Source: Porogramme epimiltina (Eukaryota; Basidiomycota; Agaricomycetes; Polyporales; Polyporaceae). From it: DNA of 64,000 bases. The position numbers and the translations under genes were made by a program. The notes under the pieces were generated by a model. It saw only the letters and a list, made by a program, of their open reading frames with translations. It was not told the origin of the DNA and ran no database searches. Numbering within the stretch: the stretch's first letter is position 1; the number at the start of each line of letters is the position of its first letter. Of this stretch, positions 46,562-58,834 are shown one piece after another. The stretch is taken from contig FTLJ01000858.1 in NCBI GenBank assembly GCA_900155495.1, forward strand, positions 1 through 64,000, in the 5' to 3' direction.

Positions 46562-49500
46562 TCAGTCGTATATGGGCAGTGGGAGTAATCTATAGTAAAC
46601 CGGTCAGAACCTAGGAGCAATTGATAGTAGAGTGTCACTAACCGGTCGGATGGGAACAGGAAATTGTTCGAGACGTCCTCCCCTTCGAGGAACCGAGTGG
46701 GATATATAACTAATTACTCGTTAGTACGCACCCAAAGTAGCGGATATCGTAGTACGTACCAAGGTGTCCGCGTAGCTCGTGTAGAAGACTCTCCATCTCC
46801 TCTCTCTCAGCTTGGTCAAATGGCTTGGGTCCTTTGGCGGGAGGCCGCTTGTCCTTCTGACCAGACGGGGGGGTAGGGCTATCGGGTAGAGGAGTGTGCA
46901 TGTTGCGTGAACCGTCATCGTCGGCATGTTCACGGGCCAGGGCATCCTGCGAGGCATTCGCGGTGGGTTCAGCGGCCTTGGCCTGTCCGGGAGCGTCGTG
47001 GTCGGCAGCCTCTGAGGGCATACGGGCGAGAGGGGGGTCGGAGGGGTCATTTTCCTTGAGCTATACAGGATATGAGCGTGTAGTCCGGCATTACGGGGGA
47101 CGGAGTGACGCACCGGTTTGTTGAGTCGCTCATGGTGGACGACGAATTCTTTGTACTGCTTCCAAGTTGTTACTAGGTCGTCCGGAATAGCGTGAAATAC
47201 CTTGCGATAAATCTCCGTCTGTACGATGAACCTGAGTATCACTGAGTGAGATTATAGCTGAGCACATACGTTGTGGACGGCGCAGGAGACCCAGACGTTT
47301 TTCCAGAACGCGTCCGAGATCGGATCTTCGAAACCATAAGGGTCGACGTGTGGCGTTGGCGTAGGGAGTTGCCATTGTTTGTTTCCTAGTTTCGCCGCCA
47401 GATGTTTCCGCAGTGTCGCACGAACTTCAGGGGCCTTCTCCTCCTCCTCATTTGCGTCAATCTTGCCCGAGCGTGCGTGCGGGGGTTGGTCATCGTGTTG
47501 AGGGTCGATGGACGCGTCGGCGGGAGCACCATAGAGTTCACCGTTCGTAGTCCGTGCTTGGGAAGGTTCGTGCTGCCTGGCAGAGTTATTCTGCTCAACA
47601 TGACCGTTTGCAGAGGACTGGCCGCCCTTCGAGTGCCCGCTGGGTACAGTACTCTCGTCTCCGTGGGCATCTTGGTTCTGATTGGGTAGATTGCCGTCCC
47701 GCTGACCGGTCGAATCATCGTCTTCCTCCGAAACTTCAAGAATAGGAGAATCAGCAGTGGGTTCCTGAGATCGCTGTTCGCTGACGAGCTTCTCCTCTAG
47801 TGTAGGGATCACGGAGCTGGGGAAGCCTGGCACTTTCTCTCCTGAGTACGAGTACATTTGTCGCTCCTCGTTGAGATACTCGTCACCGGCGGAGGCGTCG
47901 ATACCGTGAGACTTGATCCCGGCCTTTCGAAGGAACTTCGCAGCCTTGGTCGAACCAATCTCACCAGTAGCGTGTATAGCTGCCAGACGTTACATGAATA
48001 TCGGGATAGTTATAACGATATGGCGATACGCCTAAGGCATGTACACACCTTGTTTCATTCCATCTGCCGTGTCACGCGCTAAGTTGTGTGCGGGTGACTC
48101 CCGCTTACGCCGAATATGGGTCACTCCTTCATCGCCGTACCGTTGTTCATCTTCAGGATCCCATGGTTCTTGCTCGTGGGGTTCTGATGTAGGCTCCGCA
48201 GCCATCAAGTCCTCTTCGTAAAGACTATCCACATCGACACCGAGGTGTTCGCGCATGAGTCGAACACGCAGCGTGTGCGCAAATCGCCCGACTTTGAATG
48301 GCCTTCCGGCCATCGTACTAGATCGAAGTGTATCAGACATAGCCTCCTATTCACTGAGCTATTTGTCCACTCACCAGTCGACCATGTCGGTGTCGCGGAT
48401 GACTGCAGCAATCTCAGAATCACGATCGCCTCGTTGGGAGCGTTCGTTGATATTTGCACTGCCGATAATAGCAAGACGGTCATCAACAATACAGACCTGG
48501 TCAATGAGGTGAGCATAGTTTCAGTAGCCAACCGACCGTAGCATACCTTGCCGTGAATGTATACCTGCTCCGTAGTGAGAACCTCTCCACGAAGCTTCCC
48601 CCAGTTACGCAGGGAGAACACAGTGATGTAGTCGTCGGGCTATGTTCGGTCTTAGAAAGTAATAACATGTTGATACTCTGGGACAAAAACGTACGTCAAT
48701 GCCCTCTTTCCGCAACCGAGCGAAGATGGAGTTCGGCCCTCGGCAGATCGTCCTATTCTGGCACTCGATGATGATACGGATCTGGACGTGCTGGTTAGAG
48801 AGAAGACATGATAATCCCACTGGCCACACTGACTGCACTAGCATCACCATGATCCACTGGGAAGGAAAAGCCAGGTAGCAGAGGTATGACAATGCAGCAC
48901 TTCCACGGGGTACGCTCCCGATGTGCACGGAAAATTCGTTGGACGATTGCGTCACCGATGCGGTTCTCAATCTTGACCTCATTCACTACGGTCCTATTGA
49001 TCGGTCAATACGCTGTGGGATAGACATCAAAGAAAACTCACGATGTAATGAAGAACTGATTCTCGATGTACACGAAGTGCTCCGAAAGTTGGATGGCTGA
49101 AGAGATGGATGAGGATCAAATGTCGGTACCGGTCGTTCATGCTATTCACCTTTGAGGTATGCGTTCTGGATGGAATGCTCTACTCTATCGGGAGTACCTA
49201 GTGACCACGGTCCGGCAGATCGGCATATCTGGAGCTCGCACGTCCCAGTAAGCCCCATGTCCGCCAATTCCCCTGGTTTGAACTCTGGAGGGGGCAATAG
49301 GAATGGCATTGTACGCGAGTGGTTCTAGAAGTAGCATTGGAGTCAGAAGTGCGACTACGTTTGACGAATTAGACTTACCTTTATTCGCAATAGGTGGTTC
49401 CACCTACGATGTTAGGGTTAGCTAAAAGCAGAAAGAGTTAGAACGACAACCCAACCTTTGAACAAAGTGCCGAGCAAGGTCTCGAGCGGGCTGACCAACA

Positions 49501-52500
49501 ACTTGCATGGATACATCATGCCTGACAAAACGGTTTCCGTTAACGCCAAACGCAGCATGAGAACTTATGGACATACCAAGGCATTCGCGCGACCTTCGAT
49601 CGATCGTACATGTCCTCATGGGGCTTGCTTAATGCATGGAAGTCGCTTATGCGAGGATTGCTGTAGTCTTTACCAGGCCAGATCTGCTCGCCGTCCGGAT
49701 CCGGATCGTCGACGAGTACATGCTGAGGAGTATCCCACCTAGGGACAACGTCAGTGTTGTGGAATAAGCCATACAAACCCGACATACCGCCCGAAACAGT
49801 GATCTAGACCACCCATAAATGCGATAGCTTGATCAATAACACAAAGCTTCTCGTGCTAAATCAAGCCACGTTAGTGATTCGGACAGGCATTAGGTTACAG
49901 AGTCCATACGTGAGCCCAATAGAATGTGCCGGTCTGGAAATGCGACGGCGATCGCTGCACCATAATGTTCGGATGCAACGAAGATAGACGCTGCTTTGCG
50001 TAGCTAACATACGACATCAATCATGCGTTTCATGGTTGCCAGCGTGTTTAACTTACTTGCTGTCTGTTGGTGTCGTTCGACTTGACACCTCCTGGCTGTA
50101 AGGGCATAATAAGTACACGAAAGATGGCGCCTTCGCGGAGACGTACTAGAGAATGACGTAGATCTTGACACCCTCATTCGCCTTTTTCTCCAGCAAGCGA
50201 TCGAGGCGATACCTGTCCTTGCCAGGCCTGCGCATAAGTAGCTCTTTATAATAACAATGTGAGCACGCGCGACTGTCGGAAACTATAGGGCAACCTACCA
50301 GGCGAAAGCCACCAATCGTGTATCTGAATCGTTTCGCGCGCAAGCAAGATAGCTCGGGACAGATTCCAGAAGTAATCTCGCTGAAACTTCCAGTCAGTCA
50401 TCGACCTCGATACTAGATAGAAAAGCCGCCTTACACCATCAACCAGCCATTGCGCGGCGACATTCAACCGGATAGGAGCAAAACTGTCGAACCGGTTCTT
50501 GCCTGTGTAGTGGCTCTCTCGGGCAACCCGCTCGAGCGCCGCGATCCATTGCAGCATCTGCCGCTCGTTCTTTGCGTGGAGCTTGAGGCGTGTCTGTGAG
50601 TTCACAACATAAAACACGTGCTTCGAGACATCCTTCGATCCCCGTTTCTTGTGTTGCGTGCCCGGCTTCCCCTGGGTCCGGTCATGTTCATGATCGTGCT
50701 CGTGTTGATCAAGTGGGTTTGTGTTCGTTGACGGATCGAGCATGGGGGTGAGAGGGCGTGAGGGCGGGCCGGAAACGCTGCTCGCGGACTCGATGCTCCC
50801 CCCTGTATCATTTGAATGTCGGTGTCCACTACGCGAGCCGTCGGCAGTGAGGTTGTTCACAGAGGAGCTGATGCGGCCATTCTGTACACGATGCTTCTTC
50901 GGAGACCCGCCAACTTGGAAAGCTCTGGAGATCGAGCTCTTGATGGAGCCGACCGTCGATGCGAGACGCTTGCGGGGCGGTGGTGGCAGTTGCAGCGTCT
51001 CCGGCTTGGGAGCTTCACGCCTCCTCTCGGCTGCTTCAGGCGACTCATTCTGCTCCTCGTCATCCTGCCCTTCAAGCTGGTGAAGGAGATTAAGGCCTTG
51101 ACGATAATAACGTGTAGGACGTTCGATGGCGAAGTCTTGATCGATAAGGAAAACGTCCCAGACTGTGAGCTACAGCCCAAACGTCAGTACGTGTGCATAC
51201 ACCGAGATGTGTTAAGCCGCACCTCGCCCATCTCCTCCATCGCAACTAGATAACTCTCTCGCACAGCGCACCAACGTTGCTTCTTCTTCTCGCGCCACCC
51301 CGCGGAACGGCGGCCGAAGGAGGATTTAGGTGTGACCCCCTCCAGGTACAACAATCCTGCCTTATACTGGGCACCTCCAGATTGCGCGAGCGCGACCGTC
51401 AACGCACCGAATTCCAGGAATCCAGCCAGTCGGTTTACAGAGGGGTGGAACATCTAAACGGCGTCAGTGACGACGATAAACACCGGAATGGGTAAAACAT
51501 ACAACGGCGCGAATGAGGCCTATCAAATAGTTCTCCAGGGTTTCACGCTGCATGCGGGCGAACTCGGCGGGCTTCAGGTCGTCGTTTCGCTCCTTCAACC
51601 ATTTGAAATACGGAAGACCTACGAGTACTCGAGGCGTCAGCGACCAGAACAGAATGCTGGAAAGACCGCACGCACTTGTGATAGGGAACTCGGGTAGCTT
51701 GTCGAGGTTGCGGTTGTACGCATTGGAAAGCGTGTAATGACCATGCAAGGAGAGGAACTCGCGGAGCTGACGATATACCACCCATCGCACCGCGCCATTT
51801 GCGTATTCGCACTCAATACGGAAGACGGCCTTGTTTCCATGCATTGGATGTAAACTGTCACTGACGCGGATGCGCAGCCGATGGAATAGCGCAGGAACCC
51901 TACGGTGTCCCTTCTCGTCGCGTTCGACCCATAAGCGCATCATGAGTGTGGCCAAGCCGCCTGATATGAGCTCGTCGGTGATGTTGACGTTCGCGGGAGT
52001 AACCACGGACGGTTGGGGTTGAGTCTTCGCTTGACCGGCGATGTGAGGGAGTAGAGAGCGCAGTCGACCCCATTTGGGAGTTAACGGGGAGCGACTTTCA
52101 CTTTGCATTTGAGGCATGGAACGGGCTTGACGTAGGCGAGAGGGGACAGCGGTGCCCGAAGCCTCTCTTGAAGGCCCCGCCAAGGCTTCCCCTTCCGTGT
52201 CTTGGTGTCCTCCATCGGTACGTGCCCCCTGAGAAGAGCCTGACAGTGGTAACTCCTCACGGCTGCCTCTGGGAGACTCAGTAATCCATCGCATGGGGTT
52301 CCAGGGTGCCTCGTGGAAGTAGCTGTCGCGTCGTTTATGCTTGCGCTCCGCAATAGACCTCTCGCGCAGACGCTGCTCAGGATCCTCGTACTCCAATGCT
52401 CCTCGGAATGGTGAAGTTGCCGGGGGGAAGTCGAACGCCCTGTCAGGGTCCTCATCGATGTGAGACTCCATTTGGCTTCCTTGCCTAGACGGCGTTGGGG

Positions 52501-53313
52501 AGAAGCCGTGGCCTTGTGCGCTGGAGAGAGAGTAGTTATAGGAGATGGACCGGGGAGGGCCACTTCTCTGCTGAGGTGTCCCGGGTGCGGGGGAGCGGTA
52601 TGTAGATACAGAAAGGCCGCGACGCGGTCGCCTCAGGTCGTCGGAAGCGTAGCCGGGGAAGGAGAGTCTAGAGTTGGGTGACGGGGGAGAAGCATCGCCG
52701 TGCCCAATCTCAAACTTCTTCTGTTCATAGGCTTCATACGAGCTCGTCAAGGAGAAACAAGTGTATACACACCTCTCGCCGTTTCCCTGCACTCTTGCCA
52801 TCCTGCCCACCAACATGATGCCCTTCTCCTGACTCCTCGTTACGAGCGAAATGAATAACTTCTGAGACATTCTGTAGGTAACAAATATATTTGTCAGTAC
52901 ATTGGTATATGCCTTGTGATGGAGACTCTGAGTTTTCGTAATGGGAAGCACTGTGAATGCATGGGCTTCTGCAGACAGCAAAAGGTTGCCCCACGATAAA
53001 TCTGTTGAGGTAGGCATCCTCTCGTTCGCTAACAAGCCGTCCCTGGGAAGAGTCCACTGCAAAATAGCCATGTCTCATCGGGATACCCCAAGGGAGCCGC
53101 GGCCTTGCATGTCCACATGGTCTCACCGCTAGCCACGGCTTCACCCCGGTCCGAGATAGTAGGACTTCGACGCAGACTCACCGCAGGCGATTTGGCAAGT
53201 GGGGGAGTGGATGGGTGCTCCTCGCTTTCTACGTGCTGGTCGTGTTGGTGATCATGAACGGCATGCTTCACGATATCAAAGAGGTGTTCGGGAGGCCTAG
53301 CGACGGACGCCAT
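46562..53313 (-). CDS. PLD1: Phospholipase D of the PX-PH-HKD type
   Basis: A roughly 20-exon gene from [19 protein letters not shown] at 53313 to the end [15 protein letters not shown] with TGA at 46562-46564. PLD hydrolyses phosphatidylcholine to phosphatidic acid, acting in membrane traffic and sporulation (yeast Spo14). A Ser/Pro-rich N-terminus (52.0-52.7 kb) is followed by a PX domain ([19 protein letters not shown]... to [17 protein letters not shown]). A PH domain follows, interrupted by a roughly 170-residue low-complexity insert (50.6-51.1 kb) before [20 protein letters not shown]. The catalytic half has two HxKxxxxD motifs, HEKLCVID (near 49.84 kb) and HGKVMIVD (near 48.5 kb), plus [18 protein letters not shown]. 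Between the second motif and the conserved end ([19 protein letters not shown]) lies a long hydrophilic insertion (46.8-48.3 kb). All catalytic residues are present. Exact exon edges were not all resolved. Confidence 0.92.
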
Positions 53314-53874
53314 GAGCTATTAGAGGGTATAGTTAGATAGAAGATATCATCAGACGGCGGGTGTCGATGACAGAGCAAGAGGACGGGCGGAAGAGGGCAC
53401 AGTACCAAAGGCTCTCAATTGGATTTGCACCCAAGCCGAAGCCCAGCTGAGATCCTTATGACGTAGCTCACAAGCGCCCATTGCAAGAGCCTGGAGACTG
53501 GGCTCTTGGCATCTGCTCTCGGGGCACACTCCGAGGCCCTCGCCACACTACTTACACCACGTCCTTCTGGGCCTTCTTACCCGGTACTTAGTCGTCAATC
53601 CAATTAGGTAAATAGTTGCTTGTTGTTCAATGTTGAACCCCACATGTGATTATAAGCGCCAGTGGCAAGAATCAGACGCGTCGGTGGCTGACGTCTTCGT
53701 AAGTTGCTTCAGCACCGCCTACAGGTAAGTAATATGCTACAGAGCCCGACTGTATGGCGGTGACCTGTATTCCGTGCTGTCGCTGTTGTTCTTCCCTATA
53801 CGCCTCTTCACACCGGAACTGTTCAACAGCAGGCCTCCCTCAACCCCACAGTATAGACGACCATAAGCCCCAGA
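53314..53874. other. divergent promoter region between PLD1 and the PHD-finger gene
   Basis: 560 nt separating two divergent starts; both promoters must lie here. No TATA box stands out and no gene is seen. Confidence 0.5.
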
Positions 53875-55469
53875 ATGGCTCCTTCTCACATTGTGCAGGC
53901 ACCAAAAGCACCATGCCATCGATGTCATGGGGTCAATGACACGCCTAAAGCGTTTCTAATGGAATGCGCAAAGTGCGGGCGCGCTTGGCATCATAGTACG
54001 TCTGGCCTGAGCCCGTATTATTTGCCACAAGTCATATTCATCTAGCTAACCGGCGACCACTCTAGCCTGCCACATCCCGCCGATCAGTGAGAAGGAGGTC
54101 ATGGATAGAATGGACGCAGATAAGTTGGGGAAACGTAATGCAGGCTTGTTAGCCTGGGAGTGCCGGCCATGCTCTAAGAAGCCAAGAATCGACAGCCCGT
54201 CTAACAGCTTGACGCACTCCGGCCTGGTTAACGATTTGAGTGCGTCAACAGCAACAAGGACCACTTCCGGACCCCAAATCCCTGCCCCTCGTGCGCCAGG
54301 CGTACCCGCAGCTAGCACTTCCGATGCAATCATTATATCCGATGACGACGATGCTGCACCAGCTCAACCCAATACCGGAGCACCCGTAGTACCGCCAACA
54401 ACGTCTGGCACCCACATGGGAGTTAGACTCGGTACACCTACCAGATTATCCGTCGATTCCGCGGAGTCACAACCCTCTCAAACGGGTCCGCAAAATCGCA
54501 TTACGGATCATTATATGGAGGGACGTTCCCATTCTCATGTAGTGTCTAAAGTGAGTACAATCCATACGCACGCTCCTCTGAGACTTACACAACCTGTCTC
54601 AGAAACATGTTTTACCCCCTCGCCCGCGAGAAACTATGTCGGTCGCCCACGCTCACGAGGACTTTCATAGGCAGAACAGGCAGAAAGCACCACCGCCACA
54701 GACCCCAGTGGCCCCCTCTGCCGCTCGCATGGGGTCTTTCGCCTCTCGAGCTTTACACACAAATGCTTCATCAAGCGCCAAAGTTCTAGTACCCCCTCCG
54801 ACCATTCAACCTATTCCTGACGCCCCCGTAGCCACGATAACTGCCAGTGACATCCGCGCTCTTATTACACGCATGCGTGAACAAGGCCAACTTGCTCCTC
54901 CGCCGGTCGTCGACTACGCTCGCACGATCTACAGCGCTCGCCAACGTAGACCAAACGATATCAATGCCCACAACTCACTAGTTCCATCTAGAAGTCAAGA
55001 TAAGGGCAAGGCGCGAGCTCAACCATTCGATGACCGTCGACACTCGGGACGCTCATCGTCTCGGGACGCGGCCGATGCCGCACGAAAGCTCAACGAATTC
55101 CCTGGATCAGACGACGATGCGGAGGCGGAGAGAGGCGGCGGTCAAACGCTTTCTACGGAAGACGAGGACGAGCACAACATCGACGACATGTACGGTAGCG
55201 TTCCACCGCAGCACCTAGATGTCATTCCCCAGCAGGCCGAGCTGGCCGTGACGGCGCGGCTCCTGTGGATGAACCACGAGCGAAGAAGCGCGGACGATGT
55301 TATGGACGACCTGGGTCTCATCCTTGAGAAGAAGGCCCGGATAGAAGCTCAACGCGATATGGAGGAAGGTATTCAGCCGCGTCGCCTACGTAAATCGGCC
55401 GCACATCGGTTGGTGGGGAAGCGCTTGAAGCAGAAGCAGGATGCAGTCTTGAACTTTTGTAGAATGTAG
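53875..55469 (+). CDS. PHD zinc-finger protein
   Basis: Three exons in frame: 53875-53995, 54066-54550, 54603-55469; 490 aa. An N-terminal PHD-type finger is formed by CHRC, MECAKCGRAWHHTC and, after an acidic and basic spacer, WECRPC. This gives the C4-H-C3 spacing family, with Trp before the last Cys pair. PHD fingers read histone H3 tails. The middle (residues about 75-330) is disordered, with a DDDDAAPAQ acidic patch and many Ser/Pro/Thr. The C-terminal 100 residues are charged and helical-looking (LAVTARLLWMNHERRSADDV, then GLILEKKARIEAQRDMEEG, ending RLKQKQDAVLNFCRM), perhaps a protein-binding domain. I do not recognise the C-terminal family. A chromatin role is inferred from the finger only. 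Confidence 0.82.
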
Positions 55470-55740
55470 TGTTTGGTGAATAGCGTAGACATTAAATGCG
55501 TGCCCTCGTACTGATTACACTCAGGATTCCTTGTGCAGATAGTAGATCATGTGTAGTTACTGAATCGACCTTCCATTCCGTAACGCAGTTTGCGATATCG
55601 AGGTGATGTCATCGCAGAAAAAGGGCGCCCGAAGGATTTTCTCTCCCCACTGCTCCCGGTCACGCTCCGTCTCCCTTGCCCTTTTTCACTGCCTTTTGGT
55701 TCCTACCAATCTACCGCTTCTCGCGCCTCCTGCTTCGACC

Positions 55741-57617
55741 ATGGCAACCGGCGACCCCAATAATGTCCCCAGCTGGCTGCCCCCGGCTCGTAAGGCCCCA
55801 GAACACCTCAACAACTCCGGACTGCGGATCGAGTACGCAGAAGGGAAGGGGCGTGGTGTCTACGGTGAGATCTTCCTTCACACGCATATAACCCTTCTAA
55901 ATTGACCCAAGGATAAACGGATGGCTCTCAGCATGCCGCGAGATCCCAGCACAAACCCTTGTCGAAGTTAGCCCTGTGCTGTTGTTCACCGCTGCGGAGT
56001 ATGAGGCCCACGGGAAGCACACGGTCCTCGACCACTACACATTTGTATGGAGAGATGGACGTATGGCACTCGCATTGGGACTAGGTGCGTATTCTTCTCT
56101 GTTAGCGTGTGACACCTACTTACAGCTTGCCCTAGGATCATTATTCAATCATTCACAGAAGCCGAACGTCTCCTACACGATCGACCCATGCACGGAATCA
56201 ATACGCTATGTGACCTCTAGGCAGATCATGCCTGACGAAGAAATGTGCATATTCTATGGTCACAAGCTATGGTTCGATCCCGTAGATGCCGCTGATAATG
56301 TTCTCGTGGAACCAAAGGAAGAGCAAGACGATGGCTGGGGTGGCTTGACAGGTGTCGAAGACCAGGATATCAAGTCAGAAGGCGCGCTCACCGTCCTCGA
56401 TGCTTTCTCGGACGGCGATCCAAACGAAGTGATCCCTGAAGAGCAGCTGCCATTCAAGAGAATCAGATTGACACCAGACGAAGAGGAGGAGGAGGATATG
56501 GATGCCGTTCGGAGAGGTGAGCACTTCCAGAGTCTTGTCTCGGTGAAGCCTTCATGGAGGATTTCGCAGAGGACGCATGGGTAGTGGACCTCCCGGATCC
56601 TCGCATAACAGCGGTGATGCTCAAGTTTGTTTCACTGTTCCTTACTCGTGCGACGACCCGCTCATGATGCTTTAGATGGTTGAAACAAAATGGGATGGAC
56701 CTACCGTCTATGTCCCATCTTAAACGCGTTCGCAAGGTTGGGGATCAGATGAGCATGGTCCTCGTGCTAACCCGCGAACACCCTACACCACCATCATTCC
56801 CCGAGCACATCGAGCTCCCGGCCCCTTACATACTCTCCGTACCGAAGACTTCGGCGCTCACTATGACGTCCCTTAAACTCAAGACTTCTCTCTGGCCCAC
56901 TATATACACACCCCGCAAAAAGTATGAACCCGAGCCATGGACAAGGGGCAAGATCCGATGGGCATGCAAGGCGCTGAGGAAGGTCGTGAGTGAAGCACAG
57001 CTGGCGGGCGAGGAGGGCGAGGTAGAGACGAATCCTGTACACTCCATATCGCCTTCTTACACAATGACATATAGTTACCCATCGCTGCCCACGTCCCTGT
57101 GCCGTATGATGAAGAGACAAGGATAGCTACACGCATGCAAGAACCCATCAGTGCGCATGACACCCGCAAATCCGCCCTACACCCTCTCCGCCACCCCATT
57201 ATCAACCTCGTCCGTGCCGTTGGCGAGCTACGAGCATTGCTTCCTCCCCAACCCTCCACCCCACTCCCTGTCGAAGCTGCGCCGGGCCAATTGACCGACC
57301 AACCTCCCGCTACGTCTACCGATCTCCCGGAGGCGCGCAACGGCGCGCACTACCTCCTGACATCTCTGACGCTCTTCACGACGCACGAGCCGTGCATCAT
57401 GTGCAGCATGGCACTCCTCCACTCCCGCGTGAAGGAAGTGTTCTATCTGCTACCGATGGCCAAGACCGGTGGATGTGGGGGCCTTGCGTGTGTGCCTCGG
57501 CTGGAGGGAGTCAACCACCGATACGCGATCAACGCGTGGAAGCTGGACGGGCAAGGAGGTCCGGAGGTATGGGCAGAGCAGTGTGGGTTGGGGGTGGAGG
57601 ATGCGTGCGACGCGTAG
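55741..57617 (+). CDS. TAD3: SET domain fused to a Tad3-type tRNA adenosine deaminase subunit
   Basis: Six exons make one frame of 533 aa: 55741-55864, 55932-56084, 56136-56516, 56570-56624, 56676-57021, 57075-57617. The N-terminal half is a SET domain: GKGRGVYACREIP, then LGLGSLFNHSQKPNVSY (the NHSxxPN motif) and DEEMCIFYG (catalytic Tyr region). The C-terminal half matches Tad3/ADAT3, the non-catalytic partner that, with Tad2, makes inosine at tRNA position 34: DAWVVDLPDPR, LPIAAHVPVP, RHPIINLVRAVGE and THEPCIMCSMALLHSRVKEV. The Tad3-like HPI in place of the catalytic HAE supports a structural subunit. An acidic linker (about residues 175-220) joins the halves. The 53-nt intron 56517-56569 between them has GTGAGC and CGCAG ends and restores the frame, arguing for one transcript. 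Ends 52 nt from the convergent next gene. Confidence 0.85.
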
Positions 57618-57668
57618 CGGGCCGGGTCGAGGAGCGGTGAGGGAGGGCACGCTGCTAATGCACCAGCC

Positions 57669-58178
57669 TTATGTCGGGTTTCGGGCCGCGTCCTGCTGCG
57701 TCGCTACCGGCTCCATCTGCGAAGGTGAGCATCCTTCGGCTTGAAGCGGGTGGGTCGTCGGAGAGAGGGGCACAAGTGTGGTATCCCCGTGCTTGAACGT
57801 CCTCACCCCGGTCCGCACGATACGCAAACGGCTAGGGCAGCATGGGTCAGGGCACGCAACCTCGGCGTCGGTGGACATCCAGTCGTTCGTAGCTGTCATG
57901 CGTTGCTTCGCGGCAAGCAGAGGTAGAACAGCACCTAGGGGACGAATGATGCGTTTAATAGGATGCTGCACGCAGAATTTAAAGATGTTTTTACTCAAGG
58001 AGTATATAGAGATTCCTTGACCCTGTGGGAGGTAGAGCATCTCCCCTTCGAGCGTGAAGTAGTCTCCCTCTTTTGCGCCACACATGATTCGTTTTCCGGG
58101 TGGGCAGATAACTTCGACGCGTAGGTCGTACAGCTGAAAGGTGTCGTCCGTAGAGCCGGCCACGGTTTGCGTCGACAT
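57669..58178 (-). CDS. TIGR04076-type small protein
   Basis: Two exons in frame: 57995-58178 and 57669-57934; 149 aa. The start MSTQTVAGSTDDTFQLYDLR leads into a compact Cys/Gly-rich domain (VEVICPPGKRIMCGAKEGDY, then LEGEMLYLPQGQGISIYSL). A second Cys cluster (ACPDPCCPSRLRIVRTGVRT) follows. This resembles the TIGR04076 family seen in bacteria and fungi, of unknown function; the Cys pattern suggests a metal site. The C-terminal 30 residues are an extra, unstructured tail (ending EPVATQQDAARNPT). An in-frame ATG 36 nt upstream is an alternative start. Confidence 0.75.
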   Translation of the reverse strand: MSTQTVAGSTDDTFQLYDLRVEVICPPGKRIMCGAKEGDYFTLEGEMLYLPQGQGISIYSLSKNIFKFCVQHPIKRIIRPLGAVLPLLAAKQRMTATNDWMSTDAEVACPDPCCPSRLRIVRTGVRTFKHGDTTLVPLSPTTHPLQAEGCSPSQMEPVATQQDAARNPT

Positions 58179-58834
58179 TATTGGAAGAGTGCAGGGGTGC
58201 GTCGACACTTGCACGTGGACGTTTTGAGATCAGCAGTGCTCTAAGATTGCACAGGAATTCGGGTATGCGGGGTCGCTGTGGTAGCGGCAGGAGATGTAGA
58301 GCGTGATGGTCTTGTCTGATGTTATCTCCCTGAAGTCGAAGAGATGCCGCCGGTGACTTGACCGCTCTCCAACAGTTGCCTATTAGAATTTGATCAATCT
58401 TAATCTTGTTCACCTCCTCGGACCAAACTCTAATCCTTGACTGAATGGTAAGTTTGATTCTACGGTGAACACTACTTTGCACTTAGAACTTCTTGCCGTA
58501 CGCAGTTCTGAGTGTGCGCGCTATACAGAGATGCGTAATAAGGGTCGTGGATCAGACTGCCCCTGGGGCGCTCACCTGACTCCAGCCACTTTATTCCAGC
58601 TGACCGCGGTCAAGGAGAAATAGGGACTGCGGCCGGGTGCGTTGCCGGCCAGGGGCATCCTTTCGCACAGTCATCCGCGTTGTCTCAGCTGCCCCGGAAC
58701 CGGCTTTATATGATGCAGCCCGTTCCCCGGACCTCCTCACTACGCGAGCTTGGATCATCACGCTCCCCGCGCCCTGACCCCGCATTGCGCGTCTTGGCTA
58801 CCTACCACCACAACCTTGCCAGGGCCCAGCAGCG
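58179..58834. other. divergent intergenic region upstream of the first acyl-CoA synthetase
   Basis: About 650 nt of mixed composition holding two divergent promoters. No gene or RNA recognised. Confidence 0.5.
58705..58712 (+). promoter_or_regulatory. TATA-like box of the first acyl-CoA synthetase
   Basis: TTTATATG about 125 nt before the start codon, followed by a C-rich leader. Confidence 0.4.

Noticed and set aside
55603..55740. Upstream in-frame start of the SET-Tad3 gene (MMSSQKKGARR...)
   Set aside because: The added residues are Ser/Leu/Pro-rich like a leader, whereas MATGDP begins the conserved-looking protein.
56517..56548. 32-nt mini-intron joining to GCC TTC ATG GAG in the SET-Tad3 gene
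   Set aside because: Frame-compatible but far too short for normal splicing; the 53-nt intron ending CGCAG at 56569 has normal length and also keeps the frame.
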